Source of the DNA: UBA8079 sp965205535
GTDB taxonomy: Bacteria; Pseudomonadota; Alphaproteobacteria; UBA6615
Length of the DNA: 64,000 bases
Reading direction: 5' to 3'
Assembly: GCA_965205535.1 (NCBI GenBank)
Contig: CBDBHH010000005.1
Span: 930,001 to 994,000 of the forward strand
Below, piece after piece: positions 50,823 through 59,358 of the stretch. The translations under genes were made by a program, and so were the position numbers. The notes under the pieces are model-generated. The model was not told the origin of the DNA. It did not search any database and worked only from the letters and a program-made list of their open reading frames with translations. The first letter of the stretch is position 1. The number at the start of each line of letters is the position of its first letter.

Positions 50823-51406
50823 AACCCGATCCCGGCGAGACGTTTCCGCAATTCCGGCAGAAGCTGTGATGCGAACCAGGGATTCTTTTTCTCCCATCCG
50901 TTCGTTCGCCAGCTGGGGTGCGGCAATGGCGCGACACCAGCCCCGTGCGCGCGCCAGTCGGCCACCGCATCGGTCATGGTCCGGTAGCCCGGCAGGAAAG
51001 ACCGGATCGCATAGTTGCCCACACAAAGTGTGAGCCGCACATCGGGCATTGCCGCCAGGAGAGGCGCATGCCAGCGCGGGGCGCATTCGGGCCGTGGCGG
51101 CGCGTCACCGCCTTTCGGCAATCGCCCGGGGTAACAAAAGCCCATGGGCATGATCGCCACACGCGCCTCGTCGTAGAAAACCTCGCGTTCCATCCCGAGC
51201 CAGTCCCGCAGCCGGTCGCCGGACGGGTCGTCGAAGGAAAGCCCGCTTGCATGGGCCTTCGTACCCGGCGCCTGGCTGATGATCAGAAGCTGCGCGGTGG
51301 TCGACGCGCGAACCAGCGGCAGCGGCCCGAGCGGCAGCCCGGCGCACAGGGTGCACGCACGGGCCGCTGCCAGGATCGTGGCCAGAGATGCGTCAGTTTC
51401 AGGCAA
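50819..51406 (-). CDS. Uracil-DNA glycosylase family protein
   Basis: The 195-aa product from TTG 51406 contains motif 1-like SQAPGTKAHASGLSFDDPSGDRL read in part, MGFCYPGRLPKGGD, and the C-terminal LPHPSWRTNG with the catalytic-loop His. A CTLC pair sits near the N-terminus. It belongs to the UDG-like superfamily, and the substrate base is uncertain. The TTG overlaps the CobB stop by 8 bases; an in-frame ATG at 51457 is the other candidate start. Confidence 0.85.
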   Translation of the reverse strand: MPETDASLATILAAARACTLCAGLPLGPLPLVRASTTAQLLIISQAPGTKAHASGLSFDDPSGDRLRDWLGMEREVFYDEARVAIMPMGFCYPGRLPKGGDAPPRPECAPRWHAPLLAAMPDVRLTLCVGNYAIRSFLPGYRTMTDAVADWRAHGAGVAPLPHPSWRTNGWEKKNPWFASQLLPELRKRLAGIGF

Positions 51407-52130
51407 GTGCGTGAAGCTCGTCGACAAAGGCGGGCACGATCTCGGTGGCGGGGCCATAACGCCCCTCCTGAAACAGGCTCGCGCCAAGAGATTCCTCGAG
51501 ATTGAGCTCGACCGTATAGGCGCCATGGGTTCGCGCCTCCTGCACGAAACCGGCCGCCGGGTAAACGTTCCCCGACGTCCCGATCGAGACGAACAGACCA
51601 CAGTTGTCGAGCGCGGCCCCGATCCGGTCCATTTCGAGCGGCATCTCGCCAAACCAGACCACATGGGGCCGCATCGTGCCGGTCGCGCCGCATTTGGCGC
51701 ATGTCATTGCGATCGCGATATCCCCGATCCCATCCACGAGATCGCCGCAATCATTGCATCGGGTCTTCGCCAGCTCGCCATGCATGTGGATGAGGTTCCG
51801 GCTCCCCCCGCGCGCGTGCAGGTCGTCGATATTCTGGGTCACGAGAAGAACGCCACCCGGCCAGAATCCCTCGAGCACACCAAGCGCGCGATGCGCTGCG
51901 TTGGGCTGAATGTCATCGTCACCCATCTGGGCGCGGCGCAGATTATAGAATCCGAGGACCGCCTCCGGGTCACGGGCGAAGGCCTGCGGTGTCGCCACAT
52001 CCTCGATCTTGTGCTTTGCCCATATCCCGTCCGGATCGCGAAAGGTCTGCAGCCCGGACTCCTTGGAAATCCCGGCACCCGTCAGAATGACGATGGGATC
52101 GGCGGGGGAAATATTCTCAGCGAGGCTCAT
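51399..52130 (-). CDS. cobB: NAD-dependent protein deacylase (sirtuin)
   Basis: The 243-aa Sir2 enzyme has GAGISKESGLQTFRD, TQNIDDLH, the catalytic His in HMHGEL, a zinc-binding CNDC...CAKC pair, PHVVWFGE and GTSGNVYPAAGF. It removes acyl groups from lysines using NAD. ATG 52130 is preferred since aggaa lies 7 bases upstream; ATG 52136 is two codons earlier. It is 13 bp after thpR in the same operon. Confidence 0.93.
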   Translation of the reverse strand: MSLAENISPADPIVILTGAGISKESGLQTFRDPDGIWAKHKIEDVATPQAFARDPEAVLGFYNLRRAQMGDDDIQPNAAHRALGVLEGFWPGGVLLVTQNIDDLHARGGSRNLIHMHGELAKTRCNDCGDLVDGIGDIAIAMTCAKCGATGTMRPHVVWFGEMPLEMDRIGAALDNCGLFVSIGTSGNVYPAAGFVQEARTHGAYTVELNLEESLGASLFQEGRYGPATEIVPAFVDELHALA

Positions 52131-52143
52131 GGGCATTTCCTGT

Positions 52144-52686
52144 TCACGGGCGAGCGAGCAGGTAGTCGGTTTCGCGGACATAGATCGCGCCGCCCCGCCC
52201 GAGGGTCGACGAATATAACCCGAAAGATCCCACCGGAAACGCCGGCGCGCGAAAGCCGCCATGGTCGGCCAGAAATCCCGCGATCCGCGCCGTGCGCGTG
52301 TCCCGGCATCGGGCCAGGGTTACATGGGGATGAAATTTGCGACCCTCCGGCGCCAGTCCGGCCCGCTGGCAGGCCGCCTCGACCCGCGCCTGCAGATTAT
52401 CCAGCGCCGGGTCGCGCGTAACTCCGGCCCACAGGGCGCGCACCAAGCCGCGCGAATCGAAGTGCCCGACCCCCTGCAAGGCAATCTCGAATGGCGGCGC
52501 ATCGATCCGTGACAGGGCCACATCGACGTCGCCGGCGGTTGCTTCATCCACCTCGCCGATGAAACGCAGGGTTATGTGGTGGTTCGCAGCTGACAGCCAG
52601 CGCGCACCGGGAATCTGACCCCGCAGGCCAGCCAGTCTTTCGCTGAGGGCTTCGGGCAAACCGATACCGACGAAAAGCCGGATCAT
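52144..52686 (-). CDS. thpR: RNA 2',3'-cyclic phosphodiesterase
   Basis: The 180-aa 2H-superfamily protein has the two HxT motifs HITLRFIGEVDE and HVTLARCRD, plus MIRLFVGIGLPEAL and GLYSSTLGRGGAIYV. It opens cyclic phosphates at RNA ends and was once called 2'-5' RNA ligase. The start overlaps the tesA stop (ATGA), so it is coupled. Confidence 0.93.
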   Translation of the reverse strand: MIRLFVGIGLPEALSERLAGLRGQIPGARWLSAANHHITLRFIGEVDEATAGDVDVALSRIDAPPFEIALQGVGHFDSRGLVRALWAGVTRDPALDNLQARVEAACQRAGLAPEGRKFHPHVTLARCRDTRTARIAGFLADHGGFRAPAFPVGSFGLYSSTLGRGGAIYVRETDYLLARP

Positions 52687-53387
52687 TGCGGGGCACTCCC
52701 CTCCAGGGGCAACGCGCGCAACACGAAGGGCAGAATTCGGCTCACAATCCGGTCTACCCCGGCGGCGTTCGGGTGAATTCCATCGGGCTGATTGAGGGAT
52801 CGCTCCGCCGCAACACCCTCCAGAAAGAACGGATAGAAGACGACATCGTGGCGGGTCGCGAGGCGCGGGAAAACCGCATCGAACGCCGCGGCATATTCGC
52901 GTCCCAGATTCGGCGGCGCCAGCATGCCGGTGAACAGCACCGGAATATCGCGCGACGCGAGCGCCATCAAAATGCCATCGAGATTGGCCTCGGTCTCGGC
53001 GGGATCGATACCCCGCAAACCGTCATTGGCCCCCAGTTCGAGGATCACCAGATCTGCATCGTCGGGCAACGACCAGTTGAGCCGGGCGCGACCGCCCGCC
53101 GTCGTGTCACCTGACACACCGGAGTTGACGACCCGTGCATCGACACCGTCCGCGCGCAATGCCGCCTCGAGACGCACCGGAAAGGAATCCGCCTCGTCGA
53201 GCCCGAATCCCGCCGACAGGCTGTCCCCGAAGGCGATGATCACCGGCTTGTCATCGGCCGCCGCGGGCCATACCGATAGGATCAGAACAAGACACAAGGC
53301 CGCCGATACGACACACAGGCGCTGTATCGCTCCGGCATTGATGATCCGGGCCGCGCCGCCATATGTAGAATCCAGATAAGATGTCAT
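52683..53387 (-). CDS. tesA: Secreted GDSL esterase (TesA-type arylesterase)
   Basis: The 234-aa product has a signal peptide (CVVSAALCLVLILSVWPAAA) and the SGNH blocks FGDSLSAGFGL, NSGVSGDTTAGG, LELGANDGLRG and DGIHPNAAG. It is a periplasmic esterase/thioesterase/lysophospholipase. It is divergent from the ABC transporter genes at 53407, the arrangement conserved as tesA | ybbA-ybbP in many proteobacteria. Other in-frame starts up to 53471 exist. Confidence 0.92.
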   Translation of the reverse strand: MTSYLDSTYGGAARIINAGAIQRLCVVSAALCLVLILSVWPAAADDKPVIIAFGDSLSAGFGLDEADSFPVRLEAALRADGVDARVVNSGVSGDTTAGGRARLNWSLPDDADLVILELGANDGLRGIDPAETEANLDGILMALASRDIPVLFTGMLAPPNLGREYAAAFDAVFPRLATRHDVVFYPFFLEGVAAERSLNQPDGIHPNAAGVDRIVSRILPFVLRALPLEGSAPQ

Positions 53388-53406
53388 CGGTCGAAGGCGA
53401 ACCATC

Positions 53407-54138
53407 ATGAAAAACCAGCCCGGAACGGGTCCCACCACCCAACGTGGCACGGATGCGGCACCGATGATCACGCTCGACGATGCCGAACTTCATTTGGCGA
53501 GTGCAGGCGGCAACGTCAACATCCTGCGTGGAATCGATTTATCCATCGCGCCCGGCGAGAGCGTCGGCGTCGTCGGCCCATCAGGATCCGGCAAAACCAC
53601 AATGATGATGGTGATCGCCGGCCTCGAACGGTTGACCGGCGGGACCGTGACGGTGGCCGGCCGGGACCTCGCGGCACTGGACGAAGATGCACTGGCCCGG
53701 TTTCGCCGGGCGAATGTCGGGATCGTGTTTCAGGCCTTTCATCTGATTCCGACGATGAGCGCATTGGAGAATGTCGCGGTGCCGCTTGAATTCGCGGGCG
53801 ATGCCAGCGCCTTCGACGTGGCGCGCGAAAGTCTCGAAACCGTGGGCCTGGGCCACCGTCTCGATCACTATCCTTCCCAGCTGTCCGGCGGCGAGCAGCA
53901 ACGTGTGGCTATCGCCCGCGCCTTCGCACCCCGACCGAAGCTCCTGCTGGCCGACGAGCCCACCGGCAACCTCGACGGCGAGACCGGCGCCAATATCATC
54001 GAAACGCTTTTCGACCTGTCCGCACAGCACGACACGACACTGATGCTGATCACCCACGATCCGGCCATCGCAGCGCGCTGCGCGCGCATGGTTCATCTCC
54101 GCGACGGACAAATCTCGGCAAGCGACGTGCCGGGGTGA
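53407..54138 (+). CDS. ABC transporter ATPase (YbbA/LolD-like)
   Basis: The 243-aa ATPase has Walker A GPSGSGKT (57-64), Q-loop VFQAFHLIP, signature LSGGEQQRVAIARAF, Walker B LLLADEPTGNLDG and the His switch in LITHDP. It belongs to the MacB/LolD group that drives FtsX-like permeases. It overlaps the permease start by 4 bases (GTGA). Confidence 0.94.
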   Translation: MKNQPGTGPTTQRGTDAAPMITLDDAELHLASAGGNVNILRGIDLSIAPGESVGVVGPSGSGKTTMMMVIAGLERLTGGTVTVAGRDLAALDEDALARFRRANVGIVFQAFHLIPTMSALENVAVPLEFAGDASAFDVARESLETVGLGHRLDHYPSQLSGGEQQRVAIARAFAPRPKLLLADEPTGNLDGETGANIIETLFDLSAQHDTTLMLITHDPAIAARCARMVHLRDGQISASDVPG

Positions 54139-56696
54139 GCAATCTCTCGGGGACCAACGACATCTCGTGGCCGCTGGCGGTAAAGCTGGCGCGCCGGGAA
54201 CTGCGCGGCAGCCTGCGCAGCTTCCGGATTTTCCTCGCCTGCCTTGCCATCGGTGTGGCGGCGATCGCTGCCGTGGGGTCGACACGCGCCATGCTGGAGG
54301 AAAGCATCAGCTCCGATGCACGCGAGATTCTCGGTGGCGACGTGCTCGTCGACATCGTGCATCGTCCCGCAACCACCAATGAACGCGCAGCTTTGGCAAA
54401 AGCCGGAACACTGGCCGGCAGCGCCGAGATGCGCGCCATGGTCCGCACCGGTGCCGCAACGAACACCGGCGCGCGCTCACTAATCGAACTCAAGACCGTC
54501 GAGGCGACCTATCCCCTCTACGGCACCCTGGAGACCGAACCCAGCTTGCCGCTGGCGCAGATGCTGGGGCTGCGCGACGGGCGGTGGGGTGCTGCCATCG
54601 CACCCGAGTTGATCGACAAGCTGGGCATAACCGTCGGGGATCTGGTGCGGATCGGCGAGACCAGCTTCGAAGTTCGCGCGACCATCCGGCATGAGCCTGA
54701 CCGGGTCGGCGGATCGGGCCTGTTCTCACTGGGACCGCGGGTATTGATCGACAACGCCGCCCTCGCGGACACGGCCTTGGTCCAGCCCGGCAGCCTCATC
54801 CACTATAATTATCGCGTCCGCCTGCCCGACGAGACCACACCGGCCGCATTCATCGCGGGGGTCAACGCTGGCTTCCCCGATGCCGGTTGGCGCATCCGGA
54901 CCCTCGATGAATCTTCACCCCGGCTCAGCCGGCTGATCGGCAGGGTTACGCTTTTCCTGTCTTTCGTCGGCCTGACGGCGTTGCTGATCGGCGGGGTCGG
55001 CGTGGCCAACGCGGTTCGCGCCTGGCTCGATGGCAAGACCGAAACAATCGCAACCCTCAAATGTATCGGTGCGCCGCGCACCTTGATCTTCCGGGTTTAC
55101 CTGCTGCAGGTGATGGCTCTCGCACTGGGTGGAATCGCCATCGGGCTGGCGCTCGGGGCCGCGCTGCCCCTGCTCGCCGCCGATGCGCTGGCATCGGTCG
55201 TTCCCATCCGTGTCGCAACGGGTCTGTTCCCGCTGCCTCTCGTCATCGCCGCCCTGTTCGGGTTTCTGACTGCGCTGGTCTTCTCGGTCTGGTCGGTCGC
55301 GCGGGCTTGTGAAATTCCACCCGCCGGTCTGTTCCGGGCCCTTGTTTCGCCATCGCGCGGGCGACCGCGACCGGCCTACATCCTCGCGATCATATTGCTG
55401 GCCATTGCCCTGGCGGCACTCGCGGTCGCGACCGCGTCCGATGCGGGTTTTGCCACCTGGTTCGTCGCCGGGTCCATCGGCGCGATGATTGCGTTCCGCC
55501 TCGCAGCCGCCGGAATCGCAAACATCGCGGCGCGCATCAAACGGGTCAAACACCCGGCGATCCGGCTCGCCCTGGCCGGCCTGCATCGCCCTGGTGCCGC
55601 AACGGCATCCGTCGTCCTGTCCCTCGGCCTGGGCCTGTCGATGCTGATCACCGTAGCCACGATCGAAGGCAATCTGTCGCGCCAGATTTCCGATGAACTT
55701 CCCCAGGACGCGCCGGCTTTTTTCTTTGTCGATATCCAGCCGCAGCAGGTGGCACCGTTCGAAGCCCTGGTGGCCGATGTCGCGGGCGTCGAACGTAGCG
55801 AGCAGGTGCCGATGCTGCGCGGGCGCATTACCGCCATCAACGGCACCCCCGCCGCCGAAGCCCGAATCGCGCCCGACACACGCTGGGTCTTGCGTGGCGA
55901 TCGCGGCATCACCTGGGCTGCCGAAGCCCCCGCCCACAACCCTGTCGTCACGGGCGAGTGGTGGGCCGCCGACTACCGGGGCGAGATGCTGGTCAGCATC
56001 GATGATCAGGTCGCCACGGGGCTTGGCGTCGAAGTCGGTGACACGATCACCGTCAACGTGCTGGGCTGCGCCTTTACCGCGACCATCGCAAATACGCGCC
56101 AAATCGACTGGCAGCGCCTGGCCATCAACTTCGTGATGGTGTTCTCGCCGGGGATTCTCGAATCCGCGCCACGCATGCATATCGCCATCGTCCATGCCGA
56201 CGCGGCGGCCGAAGATCCGCTCGAACGCGATGTCACCGACAGGTTCGCAAACATCACGTCGATCAGGGTGCGCGCGGCCATCGAGACTGTGGCCACGCTC
56301 GTCGGCAACGTCGGGGCCGCCGTGCGCCTGACGACATTGATTACCCTGGTCTCGGGTGTGCTGGTTCTCGCCGGCGCGATCGCCGCGGGTCGCCGTCGGC
56401 GTATCTACGACAGCGTCGTCCTCAAGGTCCTCGGTGCCACACGGCGTGACATCGTGACGGCCTATATTCTGGAGTACGGTTTGCTCGGCCTCGTGACCGC
56501 GATTATCGCGGCCATCGTCGGTAGTGTCACCGGTTGGGCCGTTGTCACCTGGCTGCTCGGTATAGACTGGACGCCCGAGCCGGTTGCGGTCATCGTCACC
56601 GCCGTGATCGGCACCCTGATCACCATCGGGGCCGGGCTTATCGGCACATGGCGGGCACTGGGCCAGTCCGCCGCGCCTTGGTTACGAAACGAATAG
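54135..56696 (+). CDS. FtsX-like ABC permease (YbbP type)
   Basis: The 853-aa protein from GTG 54135 has an N-terminal membrane span (FRIFLACLAIGVAAIAAVG) and a large periplasmic MacB-PCD region. Two FtsX blocks follow (FVGLTALLIGGVGVANAVRAWLDG read in part, and VSGVLVLAGAIAAGRRRRIYDSVVLKVLGATR), giving about 10 spans. YbbAP pairs are mechanotransmitter-type transporters beside tesA; the substrate is uncertain, lipids or wall-linked molecules being likely. Intact and normal in length. Confidence 0.92.
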   Translation: MSNLSGTNDISWPLAVKLARRELRGSLRSFRIFLACLAIGVAAIAAVGSTRAMLEESISSDAREILGGDVLVDIVHRPATTNERAALAKAGTLAGSAEMRAMVRTGAATNTGARSLIELKTVEATYPLYGTLETEPSLPLAQMLGLRDGRWGAAIAPELIDKLGITVGDLVRIGETSFEVRATIRHEPDRVGGSGLFSLGPRVLIDNAALADTALVQPGSLIHYNYRVRLPDETTPAAFIAGVNAGFPDAGWRIRTLDESSPRLSRLIGRVTLFLSFVGLTALLIGGVGVANAVRAWLDGKTETIATLKCIGAPRTLIFRVYLLQVMALALGGIAIGLALGAALPLLAADALASVVPIRVATGLFPLPLVIAALFGFLTALVFSVWSVARACEIPPAGLFRALVSPSRGRPRPAYILAIILLAIALAALAVATASDAGFATWFVAGSIGAMIAFRLAAAGIANIAARIKRVKHPAIRLALAGLHRPGAATASVVLSLGLGLSMLITVATIEGNLSRQISDELPQDAPAFFFVDIQPQQVAPFEALVADVAGVERSEQVPMLRGRITAINGTPAAEARIAPDTRWVLRGDRGITWAAEAPAHNPVVTGEWWAADYRGEMLVSIDDQVATGLGVEVGDTITVNVLGCAFTATIANTRQIDWQRLAINFVMVFSPGILESAPRMHIAIVHADAAAEDPLERDVTDRFANITSIRVRAAIETVATLVGNVGAAVRLTTLITLVSGVLVLAGAIAAGRRRRIYDSVVLKVLGATRRDIVTAYILEYGLLGLVTAIIAAIVGSVTGWAVVTWLLGIDWTPEPVAVIVTAVIGTLITIGAGLIGTWRALGQSAAPWLRNE

Positions 56697-56723
56697 CTCA
56701 TTCTCCAGACGGCAGGATCCGGC

Positions 56724-57512
56724 GTGAACGACGAACAGAACAAGAAAAACCCGACACCCGGTACGCCGCCCGAAGCGCCATTTCAAAGCGGGCCAAAACC
56801 CACCCTGCACCCACCCAAGGTGCACACGATGCGCATGGGTCATTTGCCGCTGACAATATTTGTCACCATCGCCATCTCGGGCCTGTTTGCCCTGGCTTTC
56901 GAACTCGGATCCGCCCCGCCGGTCGCCGGTATCGGACTGCTCGCGCTGTTGATCATCTTCTCGGCGATCACACCCAATGCTACGGATTCCGCCGCCACCG
57001 CCGGCACACGTTTCACGGTGGCCCGGGTGGCGATGACATGTTTGCTGGGCGGGCTCGCGGTCATACCCGCCGGAAGCCCGCCCGACCCGCTACTCTGGTC
57101 TGTCGCCGTGATGGGCTTCGCGGCTGCAGGCCTCGGGGCGGTCGATGGATGGCTCGCCCGGATCACTTATTCCACCAGCGGGTTCAGCGAAAGATTGGGC
57201 ACCATGGCGGGGGCCCTTCTGGTGCTGGCGCTGTCATTGCTTGTCTGGCGGCTCGGCCTCGCCGGGGTCTGGGTCGTCGCGGCCGGCGCGCTCGGCTTTG
57301 CTGAAGCTGCATTGCTGGCACGGCGTCACACGACGCATCGCGACGTCTGGCGCGTTGGCGCCGATCTGCTCGTCCGGGTCGCGCTTGCCGCCGCGATCAT
57401 ACCCATCGCACCGCCGGTTGCCGTCACGGCACTGGCCGTCCTGGCGACCGCCGTCGCAATTGGCCTCATGGGCCACACATTACTTCAGCAACCCACCGAG
57501 GCTTCCTCGTAA
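56724..57512 (+). CDS. CDP-alcohol phosphatidyltransferase-like protein without catalytic aspartates
   Basis: The 262-aa membrane protein has a Pro/Lys-rich cytosolic N-terminus (about 40 residues) and roughly eight spans. The stretch GAVDGWLARITYSTSGFSER aligns with the CDP-OH-P motif DGxxARx8GxxxDxxxD. DG and AR are kept, but the later Gly and both Asp positions read Ser, Gly and Gly (SERLGTMAG). The chemistry depends on those aspartates, so this is likely a non-enzymatic relative. It starts GTG 56724 after ggcaggat, 27 bp past the ABC permease gene. Confidence 0.6.
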   Translation: MNDEQNKKNPTPGTPPEAPFQSGPKPTLHPPKVHTMRMGHLPLTIFVTIAISGLFALAFELGSAPPVAGIGLLALLIIFSAITPNATDSAATAGTRFTVARVAMTCLLGGLAVIPAGSPPDPLLWSVAVMGFAAAGLGAVDGWLARITYSTSGFSERLGTMAGALLVLALSLLVWRLGLAGVWVVAAGALGFAEAALLARRHTTHRDVWRVGADLLVRVALAAAIIPIAPPVAVTALAVLATAVAIGLMGHTLLQQPTEASS

Positions 57513-57557
57513 TCTATTAAAATCAAGGGTTTATGGCGTTCGTCATCACAGAAAATC

Positions 57558-57574
57558 CAACCGTCTAACGGTTG
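57558..57574 (+). promoter_or_regulatory. Short hairpin upstream of the BI-1 gene
   Basis: Seven-base perfect arms caaccgt and acggttg surround cta, 80 bp before the BI-1 family start. It could be an operator or a weak transcription stop for the gene at 56724-57512. No T-run follows. Confidence 0.35.
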
Positions 57575-57654
57575 AATTACACCCCCAAACGCCCCATATT
57601 CCTCGCAGCTAACATTTTCGCATGACAGGGAACCCTTGGGAGGGTCACGAAACC

Positions 57655-58401
57655 ATGGCTAATCAATTCGAACGCGGGACGGTCATTCAAGGTCGCGCTA
57701 CAGCCGACGCGCAGATCGATGAGGGCCTCCGGTCCTATATGCTGCGGGTCTACAACTACATGACGACGGGCCTCGCGCTGACGGGCATCATCGCCTATCT
57801 GGTGGCGAACACGCCGGTCGTGCTGCAGCAGTTCTACCAGGCCGGCCCACAGGGCCAGGTCGTCCAGACGCCGCTGGCGTGGATCGCCATGCTTTCACCA
57901 CTGGCTTTCATTCTGGTGCTGTCCTTCGGCATCCAACGCATGAAGGCCTCGACGGCGCAGCTCCTGTTCTGGCTGTTCGCCGGTGTGATGGGCCTCTCGC
58001 TCAGCCACATCTTCCTGCAATTCACCGGCGCCAGCATCGCGCGGGTCTTCTTCATCACTGCCGCGACCTTCGCCGCGATGAGCCTCTATGGCTACACCAC
58101 GAAGCGCGACCTGACGGGCCTGGGCAACTTCCTGTTTATGGGCCTGATCGGCATCATCCTCGCCAGCGTCGTGAATATCTTCATCGGTTCGACGATGATC
58201 CAGTTCGTGGTCTCTGTGCTCGGCGTGATCATCTTCGTAGGTTTGACGGCCTACGACACCCAGAAGATCAAGGAGATGTATAACGAGCTCGACAGCTCCG
58301 AGGTCGCCGGCAAGAAGGCGATCATGGGCGCGCTCCGGCTCTACCTCGATTTCATCAACCTGTTCATCATGCTGCTGCATCTGTTCGGCCAGCGCGACTA
58401 G
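57655..58401 (+). CDS. Bax inhibitor-1 / YccA family membrane protein
   Basis: The 248-aa protein has seven predicted membrane spans, the family motif GLSLSHIFLQFTGASIARVF and the C-terminal GLTAYDTQKIKEMY with conserved Asp, then LRLYLDFINLFIMLLHLFG. These proteins act as calcium-leak or protease-modulating channels (YccA with FtsH). ATG 57655 follows gggaggg. An intrinsic terminator lies 27 bp after the stop. Confidence 0.93.
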   Translation: MANQFERGTVIQGRATADAQIDEGLRSYMLRVYNYMTTGLALTGIIAYLVANTPVVLQQFYQAGPQGQVVQTPLAWIAMLSPLAFILVLSFGIQRMKASTAQLLFWLFAGVMGLSLSHIFLQFTGASIARVFFITAATFAAMSLYGYTTKRDLTGLGNFLFMGLIGIILASVVNIFIGSTMIQFVVSVLGVIIFVGLTAYDTQKIKEMYNELDSSEVAGKKAIMGALRLYLDFINLFIMLLHLFGQRD

Positions 58402-58427
58402 GACAGCGTTACATAAGTGACGGCAAG

Positions 58428-58457
58428 CGCCCGGGCTCACGCCCGGGCGTTTTCTTT
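58428..58457 (+). terminator. Intrinsic terminator after the BI-1 gene
   Basis: The stem cgcccgggc (58428-58436), loop tcac and arm gcccgggcg (58441-58449) are followed by ttttctttt. It is strong and well placed between the BI-1 gene and the dehydrogenase gene. Confidence 0.92.
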
Positions 58458-58506
58458 TGGGCCAAGGCAGGTCAGAATTCCGCCAACAATCGAAACGGGG
58501 GGAATC

Positions 58507-59271
58507 ATGGCCAGTTTGAAGAACAAGATAATCGTGCTCACCGGCGCCAGCCGGGGCATCGGTGCGGCCGCCGCGCGCGAACTCGCCACCGACGGCGCCC
58601 ATCTGGTGCTCTGCGCGCGCAGCGCGGAGGCCTGCGCCGAGACCCAAGCTGCAGTCGAGGCGTTGGGCGCCACGGCCGAGACCCACGGGTTCGTGGTCGC
58701 GGATTTCGACGCCGCGAAATCCTTCACCGACGGCATCCTGGACGAACATGGCCGGATCGACGTGCTGATCAACAATGCCGGTACCGGCCTGATGGGCTCT
58801 GTTGCCGATGTACCGCCGGACGCCTATCTGGACGTTCTCAAGATCAACGTGATGGGGCCGTACAACATGATCTCGGCCGCCCTGCCGGCCATGACCGAAC
58901 GCGACGAGGGCATCATCGTCAACATCACCAGCGCCCGGGCCTTCATCCCGGACCGTTTCTACGCAGCCTACTGTTCGTCCAAGGCCGCGCTGCTATCGAT
59001 GACCCAATGCCTGCACTACGACCTGGAAGACTCAGCGGTGAAAATCTTCGCCCTGTCGCCGGGATTCACCCAGACCGACATGGTCAATGACATCTACGCC
59101 AACCCGGTGTTCCGCGCGGCTGCGCTCACACCCGATCAGGGGCAACCGCCGGAGCGACCGGCCAAGGTCCTGGCCTGGCTGGTTCGCGAGGCACCGGCCG
59201 ATCTGGCGGGTGTCCACAATCAGGTGCAATTCAACGACCTCACCCGCCGGGCCGGGATCGAAATCGTCTAG
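58507..59271 (+). CDS. Short-chain dehydrogenase/reductase
   Basis: The 254-aa classical SDR has nucleotide motif TGASRGIG (12-19), NNAG (89-92), Ser142, and Tyr155/Lys159 in YCSSKAA. Arg at the end of the second strand (LCARSAE) suggests NADP use. The substrate is unknown. ATG 58507 follows gggggaatc. Confidence 0.9.
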   Translation: MASLKNKIIVLTGASRGIGAAAARELATDGAHLVLCARSAEACAETQAAVEALGATAETHGFVVADFDAAKSFTDGILDEHGRIDVLINNAGTGLMGSVADVPPDAYLDVLKINVMGPYNMISAALPAMTERDEGIIVNITSARAFIPDRFYAAYCSSKAALLSMTQCLHYDLEDSAVKIFALSPGFTQTDMVNDIYANPVFRAAALTPDQGQPPERPAKVLAWLVREAPADLAGVHNQVQFNDLTRRAGIEIV

Positions 59272-59358
59272 ACCAAAATGCGGTAACCTTGTGTTCACCA
59301 CGCTCGGCTATGCTGTGCGCGGAACCAGCCGTATTTCACGAACCAGAATGCAGCCGCG

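Noticed and set aside
54915..56195. 426-codon minus-strand open frame
   Set aside because: Lies wholly within the FtsX-like permease gene on the other strand and has a low-complexity, charged composition.
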